Shown: positions 29,241 through 38,173 of the stretch, in pieces
Numbering within the stretch: position 1 is the first letter of the stretch
Layout: every line of letters starts with the position of its first letter
DNA from: Salegentibacter sediminis
Lineage (GTDB): Bacteria; Bacteroidota; Bacteroidia; Flavobacteriales; Flavobacteriaceae
Direction: 5' to 3'
Length of the DNA stretch: 64,000 nt
NCBI RefSeq assembly: GCF_002078605.1
Contig: NZ_MSJR01000001.1
Location: 496,001-560,000, forward strand
Notes under the pieces: model-generated
What the model saw: only the letters and a program-made list of their open reading frames with translations
Databases searched by the model: none
What the model was told of the DNA's origin: nothing
Made by a program: the position numbers and the translations under genes

Positions 29241-30524
29241 ATGTCAAAAGTAGCTACACTTGAAATAGACGGTAAGAGATATGAATTTCCCGTCGTAGAA
29301 GGAACCGAGAATGAACTTGGTATTAATATTAAAAGTTTGCGTGGTGAAAGCGGTGCTATAACCCTGGATCCAGGCTTTAAAAACACCGGAAGCTGCGAAA
29401 GCGGAATTACTTTTTTAGATGGAGAAAAAGGTATCTTAAGATACCGGGGTTATGCAATAGAAGATTTGGCTGAAAAAGCTGATTTTCTGGAGGTAGCTTA
29501 TCTGCTTATTTTTGGAGATCTTCCTTCTAAAGAGCAATTAGAAAAATTTTACGATGATATCAAAGAGCAGTCTACCGTAGATGAGGAAATGAAGAAAATC
29601 CTGGACGGATTTCCTAAAGCTGCACACCCTATGGGCGTGCTTTCTTCACTTACAAGTGCTCTTGTAGCCTTTAACCCATCTTGCGTTGATGTTTCTTCAG
29701 AGCAGGATATGTATAATGCTATTGTAAAGATTCTGGGTAAGTTTCCGGTTCTTGCAGCCTGGACCCTAAGAAAGAAGCACAGCCTTCCGTTAAATTATGG
29801 AGACGATTCCCTTGGTTATGTAGAGAATCTTCATAAAATGATGTTTGAAAAACCAGGTAAAAAGTATGAAGTGAACCAATCGGTGATTGATGCCCTGGAT
29901 AAACTACTAATCCTACACGCCGATCACGAACAAAACTGCTCTACTTCTACTGTAAGAATGGTAGGTTCTTCTCACGCCGGACTTTTCGCCTCTATTTCAG
30001 CAGGTATTTCAGCACTTTGGGGCCCGCTTCACGGTGGAGCTAACCAGGCGGTTATAGAAATGCTTGAAAAAATTAAAGAGGACGGTGGAGATACCAAGAA
30101 ATTCATGGCTAAGGCTAAAGATAAGGATGATCCTTTCCGTCTTATGGGCTTTGGACACCGGGTATACAAAAACTTCGATCCGCGTGCTAAGATCATCAAA
30201 AAATCTGCAGATGAAGTGCTTGGTCAGTTAGGTGTTGAAGATCCTGTGTTGGATATCGCTAAAGGCCTTGAAAAAGAAGCCCTGGAAGATCAATACTTCG
30301 TAGATAGAAAACTATATCCAAACGTAGATTTCTATTCAGGAATTATTTATCGTGCTTTAGGAATACCTGTAGAGATGTTCACCGTGATGTTTGCACTTGG
30401 TAGACTTCCCGGATGGATTGCTCAATGGAGAGAGATGAGATTAAATAAAGAACCTATAGGTCGTCCAAGACAGATCTATACCGGTCATACTCACCGTGAG
30501 TTCCAGGCTGTGGACAAAAGATAA
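29241..30524 (+). CDS. gltA: Citrate synthase (type II)
   Basis: Condenses acetyl-CoA and oxaloacetate to citrate, entry step of the TCA cycle. 427 aa. N-terminal beta domain (ATLEIDGKRYEFPVVEGTE) marks the type II hexameric form. Catalytic residues: histidines in GPLHGGANQAVIEML and MGFGHRVYKNFDPRA and the aspartate in NVDFYSGIIYRALGIP. Located after eno, and terminated by a hairpin immediately downstream. Near-matches to the -7 box occur at 29183-29199 but none is clean. Confidence 0.97.
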   Translation: MSKVATLEIDGKRYEFPVVEGTENELGINIKSLRGESGAITLDPGFKNTGSCESGITFLDGEKGILRYRGYAIEDLAEKADFLEVAYLLIFGDLPSKEQLEKFYDDIKEQSTVDEEMKKILDGFPKAAHPMGVLSSLTSALVAFNPSCVDVSSEQDMYNAIVKILGKFPVLAAWTLRKKHSLPLNYGDDSLGYVENLHKMMFEKPGKKYEVNQSVIDALDKLLILHADHEQNCSTSTVRMVGSSHAGLFASISAGISALWGPLHGGANQAVIEMLEKIKEDGGDTKKFMAKAKDKDDPFRLMGFGHRVYKNFDPRAKIIKKSADEVLGQLGVEDPVLDIAKGLEKEALEDQYFVDRKLYPNVDFYSGIIYRALGIPVEMFTVMFALGRLPGWIAQWREMRLNKEPIGRPRQIYTGHTHREFQAVDKR

Positions 30525-30544
30525 TTGATCCTTAATATATTAGG

Positions 30545-30575
30545 AAAAGCCTCATTTAGCAATGAGGCTTTTTTT
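30545..30575 (+). terminator. Terminator of gltA
   Basis: Perfect 12-bp stem AAAAGCCTCATT (30545-30556) / AATGAGGCTTTT (30561-30572), loop TAGC, then TTT. Begins 20 bases after the gltA stop; the next promoter -7 box abuts it. Confidence 0.9.
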
Positions 30576-30582
30576 ATATTTG
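30575..30582 (+). promoter_or_regulatory. -7 box upstream of the DDAH-like gene
   Basis: TATATTTG, full match to TAnnTTTG, directly after the gltA terminator and 15 nt before the ATG at 30597. The -33 position falls within the terminator stem and is poor. Confidence 0.4.
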
Positions 30583-30596
30583 CAAAAATTTGCAGT

Positions 30597-31508
30597 ATGA
30601 ATTTGCATATCACCAATGAAACTTCCAGGCTGCGCGCCGTAGTGCTGGGCACCGCCGAAAGCTGTGGCCCCACTCCCGATCTTTCAGAAGCTTATGATCC
30701 AAAATCAAGAGAACATATCAAAGCGGGGACTTATCCCGTTGAAGAAGATATGGTGAAGGAGATGGATGCCGTGGCAAAAGTTTTGGAGAAATATAAAGTA
30801 AAAGTATACCGGCCTGAAGTTTTACAGGATTATAATCAGATTTTCACCAGGGATATCGCCTTTGTAATTGAAGATAAATTCATAAAATCCAATATCCTAC
30901 CCGATAGGGAAAAAGAGATCGAAGCTATCCATCATGTGATTAATCAAATTCCAGAAAGTCAAATAATAAAACTTCCGGAAGAAGCTCATATCGAAGGTGG
31001 CGATGTGATGCCTTATAAGGATTACTTACTTGTAGGAACCTATTATGGCGATGACTATAAGGATTATATCACAGCGCGAACCAATATGCAGGCTGTAAAA
31101 GCCCTGCAGGAACTTTTTCCCAATAAAAAGGTGGTTTCCTTCAATTTGAGGAAATCTAATACAGAGCCCCGCGATAATGCTCTTCATTTAGATTGTTGTT
31201 TTCAGCCGGTAGGAAAAGACAAGGCTATAATCTACAAAGGTGGATTTTTAGAAGAAAAAGAATATGAATGGCTTGTTGATCTCTTCGGAAAAGAAAATGT
31301 CTTTGAGATCACCCGCGAAGAAATGTATAATATGAATTCCAATATTTTCTCCATCGCAGAAGATGTTGTGATTTCCGAAAAGAATTTTACCAGGCTTAAT
31401 GCCTGGCTAAGAGAACAGGGTATCACCGTAGAAGAAGTACCTTATGCCGAAATTGCTAAACAGGAAGGCTTGCTGAGATGTTCTACCCTGCCTTTAATAA
31501 GAGATTAA
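30597..31508 (+). CDS. Amidinotransferase/DDAH-like pentein-fold hydrolase
   Basis: 303-aa member of the guanidino-group-modifying (pentein) superfamily that includes arginine deiminase, dimethylargininase and amidinotransferases. Putative catalytic set: E133 in EGGD, H197 in NALHLDCC and C295 in GLLRCSTLPL. The open frame extends 24 codons upstream, but those lie within the gltA terminator and before the -7 box, so ATG 30597 is the start. Only 3 bases separate it from ctlX, so the two penteins are almost certainly cotranscribed and act in the same arginine/citrulline pathway (inference). The exact substrate cannot be told. Confidence 0.85.
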   Translation: MNLHITNETSRLRAVVLGTAESCGPTPDLSEAYDPKSREHIKAGTYPVEEDMVKEMDAVAKVLEKYKVKVYRPEVLQDYNQIFTRDIAFVIEDKFIKSNILPDREKEIEAIHHVINQIPESQIIKLPEEAHIEGGDVMPYKDYLLVGTYYGDDYKDYITARTNMQAVKALQELFPNKKVVSFNLRKSNTEPRDNALHLDCCFQPVGKDKAIIYKGGFLEEKEYEWLVDLFGKENVFEITREEMYNMNSNIFSIAEDVVISEKNFTRLNAWLREQGITVEEVPYAEIAKQEGLLRCSTLPLIRD

Positions 31509-31511
31509 ATT

Positions 31512-32438
31512 ATGCAACAAATCACCAATACAGTTTTAATGGTAAGGCCGGTGGCTTTTCGAATGAATGAGCAAACTGCCGTGAATAATTATTTTCAGGA
31601 AGACTTAAATGATGATAATGTAAACGAACGCGCTCAGGCCGAATTTGATGCCTTTGTAAACAAACTTAAAGGGGTTGGTGTTAACGTGATTGTGGTAGAT
31701 GACGTTAAAGAAGATGATACCCCAGATTCTATTTTTCCTAACAACTGGGTTTCTTTCCATGAAAATGGCGAAATTGCTCTTTATCCCATGTTTGCGGACA
31801 ATCGTAGAAAAGAGCGCCGTTTGGAGTATTTTGCTAAACTCGAAGCGGAAGGCTTTAAAATCACCAATATAGTAGATTATACCGCTGCTGAAGAGGAAGA
31901 TTACTTTTTGGAAGGCACCGGAAGTCTCATCCTGGACAGGGAAAACCAGAAAGCTTATTGTGCTATTTCACCCCGTGCTGATGAGGACTTGCTTATCGAG
32001 TTTTGTGAGGATTTTGAGTTTACTCCTGTTATTTTTCATGCCAATCAGGATGTAGGGGGAAAGCGTAAACCTATCTATCACACCAATGTTATGATGTGTG
32101 TTGCAGAAGAGTTTGCAGTGATTTGTCTTGATACCATAGATGATAAGAAGGAACGTAAAAATGTCCTGAAACACCTTAAAAAAGATGGGAAAGAAATAAT
32201 TGCCATTTCTGAAGCCCAGATGCATGAGTTCGCCGGAAATATGTTGCAGGTAAAGGGAGCTTTCGATAAGAAATACCTGGTAATGAGTGCGAGCGCCCAC
32301 GAAAGCCTGCACCCTGACCAGGTGGCAAAAATTGAAAAATACTGCGAAATTTTGAGCAGTGATCTGGAGGTTATTGAAACCTGCGGCGGTGGAAGTGCCC
32401 GGTGTATGTTGGCTGAGGTGTTTCTGCCTAAAGAATAG
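31512..32438 (+). CDS. ctlX: Citrulline utilization hydrolase CtlX-like pentein protein
   Basis: 308-aa arginine-deiminase-related protein of the DDAH-like group named CtlX in Francisella, where it hydrolyses citrulline to ornithine. Signature blocks: SIFPNNWVSFHENGEIALYP, FLEGTGSLILDR (E134), IYHTNVMM (H190) and the C-terminal nucleophile region CGGGSARCMLAEVFL (C298). Paired with the upstream pentein gene and convergent with the BCCT transporter gene. Gene name is by family resemblance. Confidence 0.85.
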   Translation: MQQITNTVLMVRPVAFRMNEQTAVNNYFQEDLNDDNVNERAQAEFDAFVNKLKGVGVNVIVVDDVKEDDTPDSIFPNNWVSFHENGEIALYPMFADNRRKERRLEYFAKLEAEGFKITNIVDYTAAEEEDYFLEGTGSLILDRENQKAYCAISPRADEDLLIEFCEDFEFTPVIFHANQDVGGKRKPIYHTNVMMCVAEEFAVICLDTIDDKKERKNVLKHLKKDGKEIIAISEAQMHEFAGNMLQVKGAFDKKYLVMSASAHESLHPDQVAKIEKYCEILSSDLEVIETCGGGSARCMLAEVFLPKE

Positions 32439-32483
32439 ATTTTACCGGCCCTGTTGGTGGAAATGGTATTTGTTTAAGCCAGT

Positions 32484-33974
32484 CTAGTGTTTTTTTATCA
32501 ATTCCCTTAAAAATAAGATCATAATCCCGGTGGTGAAAAAAGCAAAAGGGAGGGAGCTTATGATCAGGAACTTTTGCATTGCGGTGAGGACATCGCTGTC
32601 TGGCTTTACATTTCCCAGTACGATAATGGCTTCAGAAAAAATAAGGATAATTACTGCCCAGATAAGGCGAAATTTTCTTTTTGGATTTTCCTTCCCTTTA
32701 TCAGAGAACATACTAAGCACAAAGATTGCAGAATCTACCGAGGTAACCAGGAAACTCACAAGCAAGAGCACCGCAACAATATTGGTAAGATCAGAAAAAG
32801 GGAAATATTCAAAAAACCTGAATATGGAGGTGAAAACATTGCCAAATTCGTCATTATAAGCTTCAGCCTGAGTTATTAAATCGAAAGAAGCCGATCCAAA
32901 AACACTGAACCAGAAAAAGCTTCCCAGCGAAGGAATAAGTAAAACCCCCAGGATCATTTCCCTAATTGTTCTGCCTTTTGAAATGCGAGCGATAAAAATT
33001 CCTGTAAAGGGAGCCCAGGCTAGCCAAAATGCCCAATAATAATAAGTCCAGTCAGTAAGGAATTCTTCCCCTGGATTATATGCGCCCAGAGCAAGGCTTA
33101 ACGGGATAAAATCTATAAAATATTGGTAAAGTGAAATTCCAAATCGTTCTAAGCTAACAATGATATCAATTTGGAAAAACACAAAAAAAAGTAGCGCCAG
33201 GGTGATGAAGATATTCCAGGTGGAGATTCTTTTAATTCCCTTTTCTACTCCGGCATAAGCAGAGAAAAATGCCAGAGAACAAATAAGGAAAACTAATACA
33301 ATGGTATACCATAGATTTCCGGGCGAGGTAGATGTAAGATGACTTAAGCCTCCTTCAATTTGGGTGGCTCCCAAGCCAATTGCGGCCACCAGACCGAAGA
33401 CGGTAGTTAAAATTGTAAGAAGGTCTACTCCTTGAGGAAGAAGTTTAACCGATTTTAACTGCGGAAGGCTTTGGCTTAATTTGACTTTGTTATTCCCTAT
33501 AAATAGGGAATAAGCTATTAATAATGCGAAAATGCCATAAAAAGCCCAGGGGGTAAAACCCCATTGGTAGAATGTGTATTCCAGCGCGATGATATCGGCC
33601 GAATCTTGGGTTTGCAGCGGAGGCTTAAGGAACATAAAAACCGGCTCCTGTACCGCTCGTAACAATATACCTGCACCCATTCCTGCGCTGTAGAGCATGG
33701 CGATCCAGCCCAGGTGTGAAAATTCGGGTTTGCCGGGGCCCAGCCTAATCTTGCCGAATCTGGAAAAAGCAATTCCTACTAAGAAGAAAACGCTAATTAA
33801 GCCTAACCACAGGTAGAAAGGACCAAAATATTCTCTGATCCATAAAGAAGCAAAGTCAATAAGTTGGTAAAAATAATCGTTGAAAAAGAAGATGATAAGA
33901 GAGAAAAACAGCAATATTGCTATAGAAGTGGCCAGGATTATGTTTTGCCTTAAAAGCTTAAAAACAGTTTTCAA
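32484..33974 (-). CDS. BCCT family (betaine/choline/carnitine-type) transporter
   Basis: 496-aa inner-membrane symporter with about 12 membrane segments. The TM3 glycine motif SAGMGAGILLRAVQEP and the TM8 tryptophan-rich stretch FWLAWAPFTGIFIARISKG, followed by RTIREMI, identify the family. The segment after the glycine motif reads LLRAVQEP, where well-studied betaine transporters have FWGVAEP-like residues, so the substrate may not be betaine. Members take up compatible solutes or quaternary amines with Na+ or H+. It lacks the long charged C-terminal osmosensing tail of BetP. Its role next to penteins is unknown. Confidence 0.88.
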   Translation of the reverse strand: MKTVFKLLRQNIILATSIAILLFFSLIIFFFNDYFYQLIDFASLWIREYFGPFYLWLGLISVFFLVGIAFSRFGKIRLGPGKPEFSHLGWIAMLYSAGMGAGILLRAVQEPVFMFLKPPLQTQDSADIIALEYTFYQWGFTPWAFYGIFALLIAYSLFIGNNKVKLSQSLPQLKSVKLLPQGVDLLTILTTVFGLVAAIGLGATQIEGGLSHLTSTSPGNLWYTIVLVFLICSLAFFSAYAGVEKGIKRISTWNIFITLALLFFVFFQIDIIVSLERFGISLYQYFIDFIPLSLALGAYNPGEEFLTDWTYYYWAFWLAWAPFTGIFIARISKGRTIREMILGVLLIPSLGSFFWFSVFGSASFDLITQAEAYNDEFGNVFTSIFRFFEYFPFSDLTNIVAVLLLVSFLVTSVDSAIFVLSMFSDKGKENPKRKFRLIWAVIILIFSEAIIVLGNVKPDSDVLTAMQKFLIISSLPFAFFTTGIMILFLRELIKKH

Positions 33975-34008
33975 AAACGAGATTTTTAAATATAATTTTT
34001 CAAAATAG

Positions 34009-35439
34009 CTATCCTTTTCCTTCGGCTATTTTATTCAGCATTCCTTCAAATATAAAATAATGAAAGGGATACATGGCATACCAGTAAAGTCGGCCCCAAA
34101 TACCTTTTGGGCGAAAGGTGGCGATTTGGTGCAACACATTTTCTTCATCTATTTTAAATTCCAGCCAGGCTTCCCCGGGAACTTTCATTTCGGCAAAAAG
34201 CAATAGGCGTTTTTCTTCCTTGTCGGCCAGTAAAACCCGCCAGAAATCAAGGGAATCACCGGCAGCGATCATATTAGGGTGGGTTCTCCCTCGGCGCAGG
34301 CCAACCCCGCCAAAAAACTTGTCGATTAGCCCACGAACTTTCCAAAGCCAGTTACCATAATACCAGCCGTTGATTCCGCCAATAGCCCAGATGCGTTCCA
34401 AAACTTCTTCTGGATTTTCAACTTTGGCAGTTTGTTCATCCTTTAAACAACCATAAGTTGGAACCTGAATAAATTCATTCAAATCTTTTCTAAACCGGCC
34501 ACTGCTTAAAGAATCCTTCCAGCTGGAGAGGACCTGGTTTTGTTCGATTTTGTAAAAGGCCAGTTTTATAGCCTCCTCGTAACTTATGGGCTGAATTCCG
34601 AGAATTTCCTGAAGCCGGGTGTCGCTGGTCACTACCTCAATCTTCATACTGTCCACCAGGTTTTGGGCGAGTTTGAAAGAAGTAGAGGTTACAAAATATA
34701 GCCAGTATGCCGAGAGTTTGGGGGACATAATTGGCACTCCGATGATCCAGATTTTAAGTCCTCTTATCTTTGCATAGATCTCCATCATTTCCCGATAGGT
34801 AAGGATATCGGGGCCGCCCACATCAAAAGATTTATTATAGCATTTTTCGTTTCCAATAACTCCGGTTAGAAACTGAATGATATCCCTTATGGCAATAGGT
34901 TGGGATTTTGTTTCTACCCAGCGTGGGGTAATCATAACCGGTAACTTTTCACAAAGATCCCTGATGATCTCAAAGGAAGAGCTGCCTGAACCTACAATAA
35001 TCGCCGCTCTAATAACGCTAAGCTTAAAATTTCCGGTATATAATATTTCTTCTACTTTTTTTCGGGATTCCAGGTGTTTGGAAAGTTTCTCCTCATTGAT
35101 TATTCCGCTTAGATAGATCACTTGTTTCACCGAGGTGCCCGCCATTATTTTATTGAAATTCTTGGCAGAGGTAGCTTCCTGTTCATCAAAATCTTCTGTA
35201 GAGCCGCTCATAGAGTGAATAAGATAGTAGGCCACATCTATGTTTTTAATCTTATCCAGAGGTTCAGAATCCTTTAGAAAATCAATTTCTACAATTTCTA
35301 CTTTTTTTCTGATATTCTTATTGGAGGTAAATCGGTTTGCATTCCTAACTGCACAAACCACTTCGTGGCCCATTTCAAGAAGTTGAGGGAGAAGTCGCAT
35401 GCCGATGTAACCGTTGGCCCCGGTGAGTAGTATCCGCAT
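34009..35439 (-). CDS. NAD(P)-binding SDR-like protein with C-terminal DUF2867 domain
   Basis: 476 aa. N-terminal extended/atypical SDR Rossmann fold with LLTGANGYIGMRLLPQLL (GxxGxxG at residues 7-13), SKSQPIAIRDI and DVGGPDILTYREM, as in NmrA/UDP-sugar-epimerase-like proteins (about residues 1-300). The C-terminal 150 residues (WYYGNWLWKVRGLIDKFFGG ... FRPKGIWGRLYWYAMYPFHY) match the DUF2867 type of membrane-associated domain. This two-part protein is widespread in Bacteroidota and other bacteria; its reaction is not established. Starts 72 bases from the divergent small membrane protein gene. Confidence 0.82.
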   Translation of the reverse strand: MRILLTGANGYIGMRLLPQLLEMGHEVVCAVRNANRFTSNKNIRKKVEIVEIDFLKDSEPLDKIKNIDVAYYLIHSMSGSTEDFDEQEATSAKNFNKIMAGTSVKQVIYLSGIINEEKLSKHLESRKKVEEILYTGNFKLSVIRAAIIVGSGSSSFEIIRDLCEKLPVMITPRWVETKSQPIAIRDIIQFLTGVIGNEKCYNKSFDVGGPDILTYREMMEIYAKIRGLKIWIIGVPIMSPKLSAYWLYFVTSTSFKLAQNLVDSMKIEVVTSDTRLQEILGIQPISYEEAIKLAFYKIEQNQVLSSWKDSLSSGRFRKDLNEFIQVPTYGCLKDEQTAKVENPEEVLERIWAIGGINGWYYGNWLWKVRGLIDKFFGGVGLRRGRTHPNMIAAGDSLDFWRVLLADKEEKRLLLFAEMKVPGEAWLEFKIDEENVLHQIATFRPKGIWGRLYWYAMYPFHYFIFEGMLNKIAEGKG

Positions 35440-35510
35440 TTTTATATTATTTCAGGTTTAAATTAGGGATTAATTATTACTTTCACTTAAGTTTTGAAAA
35501 ACTTTATAAA

Positions 35511-35714
35511 ATGAATAATGTTCTCAAGGTTGTTCTTCTCGTAGTTGGCTTAGGCCTTATCGCTTATGGCTTTTATACCCTTATTACTCCTGAAGTTTCT
35601 GTAGATGCCGGTCCTTTTCAATTTGAAGCGCAGGGCGATAAAACCCAACCTATTGCAATGATTGCATTTGGGATTCTGGCTTTAATTGGCGGACTTGCCT
35701 ATAAGAAACGCTAG
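35511..35714 (+). CDS. Small two-TM membrane protein of unknown function
   Basis: 67 aa: membrane segment about residues 5-25 (VLKVVLLVVGLGLIAYGFY), a short polar loop (VDAGPFQFEAQGDKTQP) and a second membrane segment about residues 47-63, ending YKKR. The loop probably faces the periplasm by the positive-inside rule. DUF3185-like small proteins look similar, but I cannot assign a family. Divergent from the SDR gene, convergent with the next one. Confidence 0.7.
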   Translation: MNNVLKVVLLVVGLGLIAYGFYTLITPEVSVDAGPFQFEAQGDKTQPIAMIAFGILALIGGLAYKKR

Positions 35715-35741
35715 GACAATAGTTAAAAATTTGGTTTAAAC

Positions 35742-36191
35742 CTACAGGTCTTCCACCTGGGTTGGGGCATTGTCTGTTTTATAATTGAGGATCTTTTTAA
35801 AATATTTATGGATCCCGGGATGGTCTGCTTTAACCTTAATATGGTAATGATCCCGGTAGAGTGAATATTCCTCGGCCCGGCCTTTATATAGATGAAGTTT
35901 ATAATACGGAATTACCAGGGCAAAAGTTTCCAATAAAGAACGAAACATAATGATGATACCTCTAGGTCGCATTTCAATATTACAGGTATTAGCATTATTA
36001 TCGAGAACCAGAAGGTTATGAATATCTATGCTGGTAGAGGTGATATGTAATTTTGGGGAGCCTATTCCTTTTAATTTCATTCGCTCAAAAAGCGTAAAGG
36101 GCGGTCCTACTTCGTCGATAATCTTTTCTTTGATCTTTGGCCGATTATATGAAACATTCAGGAGCATAGCTTTTTGCTTAAAGATAAGCAT
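35742..36191 (-). CDS. Conserved hypothetical protein
   Basis: 149 aa, no signal peptide or clear membrane span. Contains GPPFTLFERMKLKGIGSPKLHITSTS (two blocks) and a His/Tyr-rich segment (YKLHLYKGRAEEYSLYRDHYHIKVKA), suggesting a small soluble beta-rich domain. An alternative ATG at 36167 would remove the first eight residues. Function not recognised. Start is 86 bases from the divergent argS gene. Confidence 0.65.
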   Translation of the reverse strand: MLIFKQKAMLLNVSYNRPKIKEKIIDEVGPPFTLFERMKLKGIGSPKLHITSTSIDIHNLLVLDNNANTCNIEMRPRGIIIMFRSLLETFALVIPYYKLHLYKGRAEEYSLYRDHYHIKVKADHPGIHKYFKKILNYKTDNAPTQVEDL

Positions 36192-36228
36192 TTGGCGTCA
36201 AAACCTGTAGTAAAACTCTAATTTCTGT

Positions 36229-36236
36229 TATCTTTG
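36229..36236 (+). promoter_or_regulatory. -7 box of argS
   Basis: TATCTTTG, full match to TAnnTTTG, 41 nt upstream of the argS ATG. The -33 region (about 36205-36209, CTGTA) is weak. Confidence 0.45.
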
Positions 36237-36277
36237 CGCTCTTATTTTAAGCTAAATAACAAAACCCAAAAGTAGCA

Positions 36278-38056
36278 ATGAGCATTCAGGCGAAACTTTC
36301 AGAAAAAGTAAAAGATGCTGTTAAACAGCTGTATGAGGTAGAAATTGATCATACCGAATTTCAACCTACACGCAAGGATTTTGAAGGTGATATCACATTG
36401 GTGGTTTTTCCTATGCTAAAACAGGTTAAGACCAATCCCGTTAAACTAGGCGAAGATATCGGAAAATACCTTCAGGAAAATGTTGCCGAAGTTGCCCGTT
36501 TTAATGTGGTTCAGGGGTTTTTGAACATCGTTTTAAGCGATGCGTTTTACCTGGATTTTTTCAATGAAATAAAAGACCGCGAAGATTTTGGTGTTCTTCC
36601 ACCTGCCTCAGACGCTAAAGGAATTATGGTGGAATATTCTTCACCAAATACGAATAAACCACTGCATTTAGGTCATATACGGAATATCCTTTTAGGCTAT
36701 TCTGTTGCTGAAATTTTAAAAGCTGCAGGGAATAAATCCTATAAAACCCAGATTATTAATGATCGTGGAATTCATATCTGTAAATCCATGTTGGCCTGGC
36801 AACGTTTTGGTAACGGAGAAACTCCCGAAACTGCCGGGTTAAAAGGCGATAAACTGGTGGGGAATTACTATGTGAAATTCGACCAGGAATATAAAAAGGA
36901 GATTTCAGAATTGATAGCACAGGGTAAAACCGAGGAGGAAGCTAAGGCCGAAGCACCAATTTTGAATGAGGCCAAGGAAATGCTACGTAAATGGGAAGCC
37001 GGTGACCCGGAAGTAGTTGCGCTTTGGGAAAAAATGAACAATTGGGTTTATGATGGTTTTGAGAAGACCTATAAAGCTCTTGGGGTAGATTTCGATAAGA
37101 ATTATTACGAAAGCGAAACCTACCTTCTCGGAAAAGATGTGGTAAACCAGGGGCTGGAAAAAGGTGTTTTTTATAAAAAAGAAGACGGCAGTGTGTGGAT
37201 AGACCTCACCGATGAAGGTCTGGATGAAAAGATAGTGCTGCGTAGTGATGGCACGGCTGTATATATGACTCAGGATATCGGGACCGCCATTCAGCGGGTG
37301 AAAGATTTCGATATTAATGGGATGGTTTATACCGTTGGGAATGAGCAGGACTATCACTTTAAAGTCTTATTCCTTATTCTGAAAAAACTGGGATATGACT
37401 GGGCTGACTATCTTTACCACCTTAGTTACGGAATGGTAGATTTGCCCTCCGGGAAAATGAAAAGCCGCGAAGGTACGGTGGTGGATGCCGACGACCTTAT
37501 CGTGGAAATGACAGAAACCGCCAGGAAAATTTCTGAAGAACTTGGGAAACTCGATGGCTATTCAGAAGAAGAAAAAGAAGAATTATACCGAATTATCGGG
37601 TTGGGCGCTTTAAAATATTACATTCTAAAGGTAGACCCTCGCAAGCGCATTTTATTTAACCCTGAGGAATCAGTAGATTTTCAGGGAAATACCGGGCCCT
37701 TTATTCAGTATACTTATGCGAGAATCCAATCTATTATTCGTAAGGCAAATTTTGATTACAGCCAGCCGGTCGCTCCCGGTTATGAATTGCACCAAAAGGA
37801 AAAAGAACTGCTTAAGCAGCTTCAGCTTTTCCCGGAAACCCTGCAGTTGGCAGCCGAAAATCATAGCCCGGCGCTTATCGCAAACTATGTCTATGAGCTG
37901 GTGAAGGAATTTAATTCTTTCTATCAGAATGTTATTATTCTGGGAGCTGAAGATCCTTCGGAAAAGATATTTAGAGTGCAACTTTCAAAAGCAGTGGCCA
38001 ACGTAATAAAATCTGGTTTTGCCTTACTGGGAATTCAAGTACCGGAAAGGATGTAA
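36278..38056 (+). CDS. argS: Arginyl-tRNA synthetase
   Basis: Class I synthetase charging tRNA-Arg, 592 aa, normal length. N-terminal Add-1 domain, then the HIGH motif as HLGHIRN (residues 130-136) after VEYSSPNTNKPL, the KMSKS equivalent as GKMKSREG (392-399), and the alpha-helical DALR anticodon-binding domain at the C-terminus (FNSFYQNVIILGAED). Own promoter; ffh begins 117 bases later with another. Confidence 0.97.
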   Translation: MSIQAKLSEKVKDAVKQLYEVEIDHTEFQPTRKDFEGDITLVVFPMLKQVKTNPVKLGEDIGKYLQENVAEVARFNVVQGFLNIVLSDAFYLDFFNEIKDREDFGVLPPASDAKGIMVEYSSPNTNKPLHLGHIRNILLGYSVAEILKAAGNKSYKTQIINDRGIHICKSMLAWQRFGNGETPETAGLKGDKLVGNYYVKFDQEYKKEISELIAQGKTEEEAKAEAPILNEAKEMLRKWEAGDPEVVALWEKMNNWVYDGFEKTYKALGVDFDKNYYESETYLLGKDVVNQGLEKGVFYKKEDGSVWIDLTDEGLDEKIVLRSDGTAVYMTQDIGTAIQRVKDFDINGMVYTVGNEQDYHFKVLFLILKKLGYDWADYLYHLSYGMVDLPSGKMKSREGTVVDADDLIVEMTETARKISEELGKLDGYSEEEKEELYRIIGLGALKYYILKVDPRKRILFNPEESVDFQGNTGPFIQYTYARIQSIIRKANFDYSQPVAPGYELHQKEKELLKQLQLFPETLQLAAENHSPALIANYVYELVKEFNSFYQNVIILGAEDPSEKIFRVQLSKAVANVIKSGFALLGIQVPERM

Positions 38057-38097
38057 ATAAGGCTGAGAAATAGAATTTCTTAACTGAAATAAAAAGT

Positions 38098-38127
38098 TTT
38101 CACTTCAGGCTCAAATCATTAAATTTG
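38098..38127 (+). promoter_or_regulatory. Promoter of ffh
   Basis: TTT at 38098-38100 (one mismatch to TTG), 19 nt, then a perfect TAAATTTG at 38120-38127. The ffh ATG is 46 nt downstream. Confidence 0.5.
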
Positions 38128-38173
38128 CAAACCGCCTCTTCAAAGGCGCAAAATTAAACTACAGGAAGAGATT

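Noticed and set aside
30525-30596. 24-codon N-terminal extension of the DDAH-like protein
   Set aside because: It spans the gltA terminator and lies before the -7 box; the family start fits ATG 30597.
34009-36191. Defence or mobile island in the SDR/small-protein stretch
   Set aside because: No integrase, transposase, repeats or composition shift; genes are ordinary flavobacterial hypotheticals.
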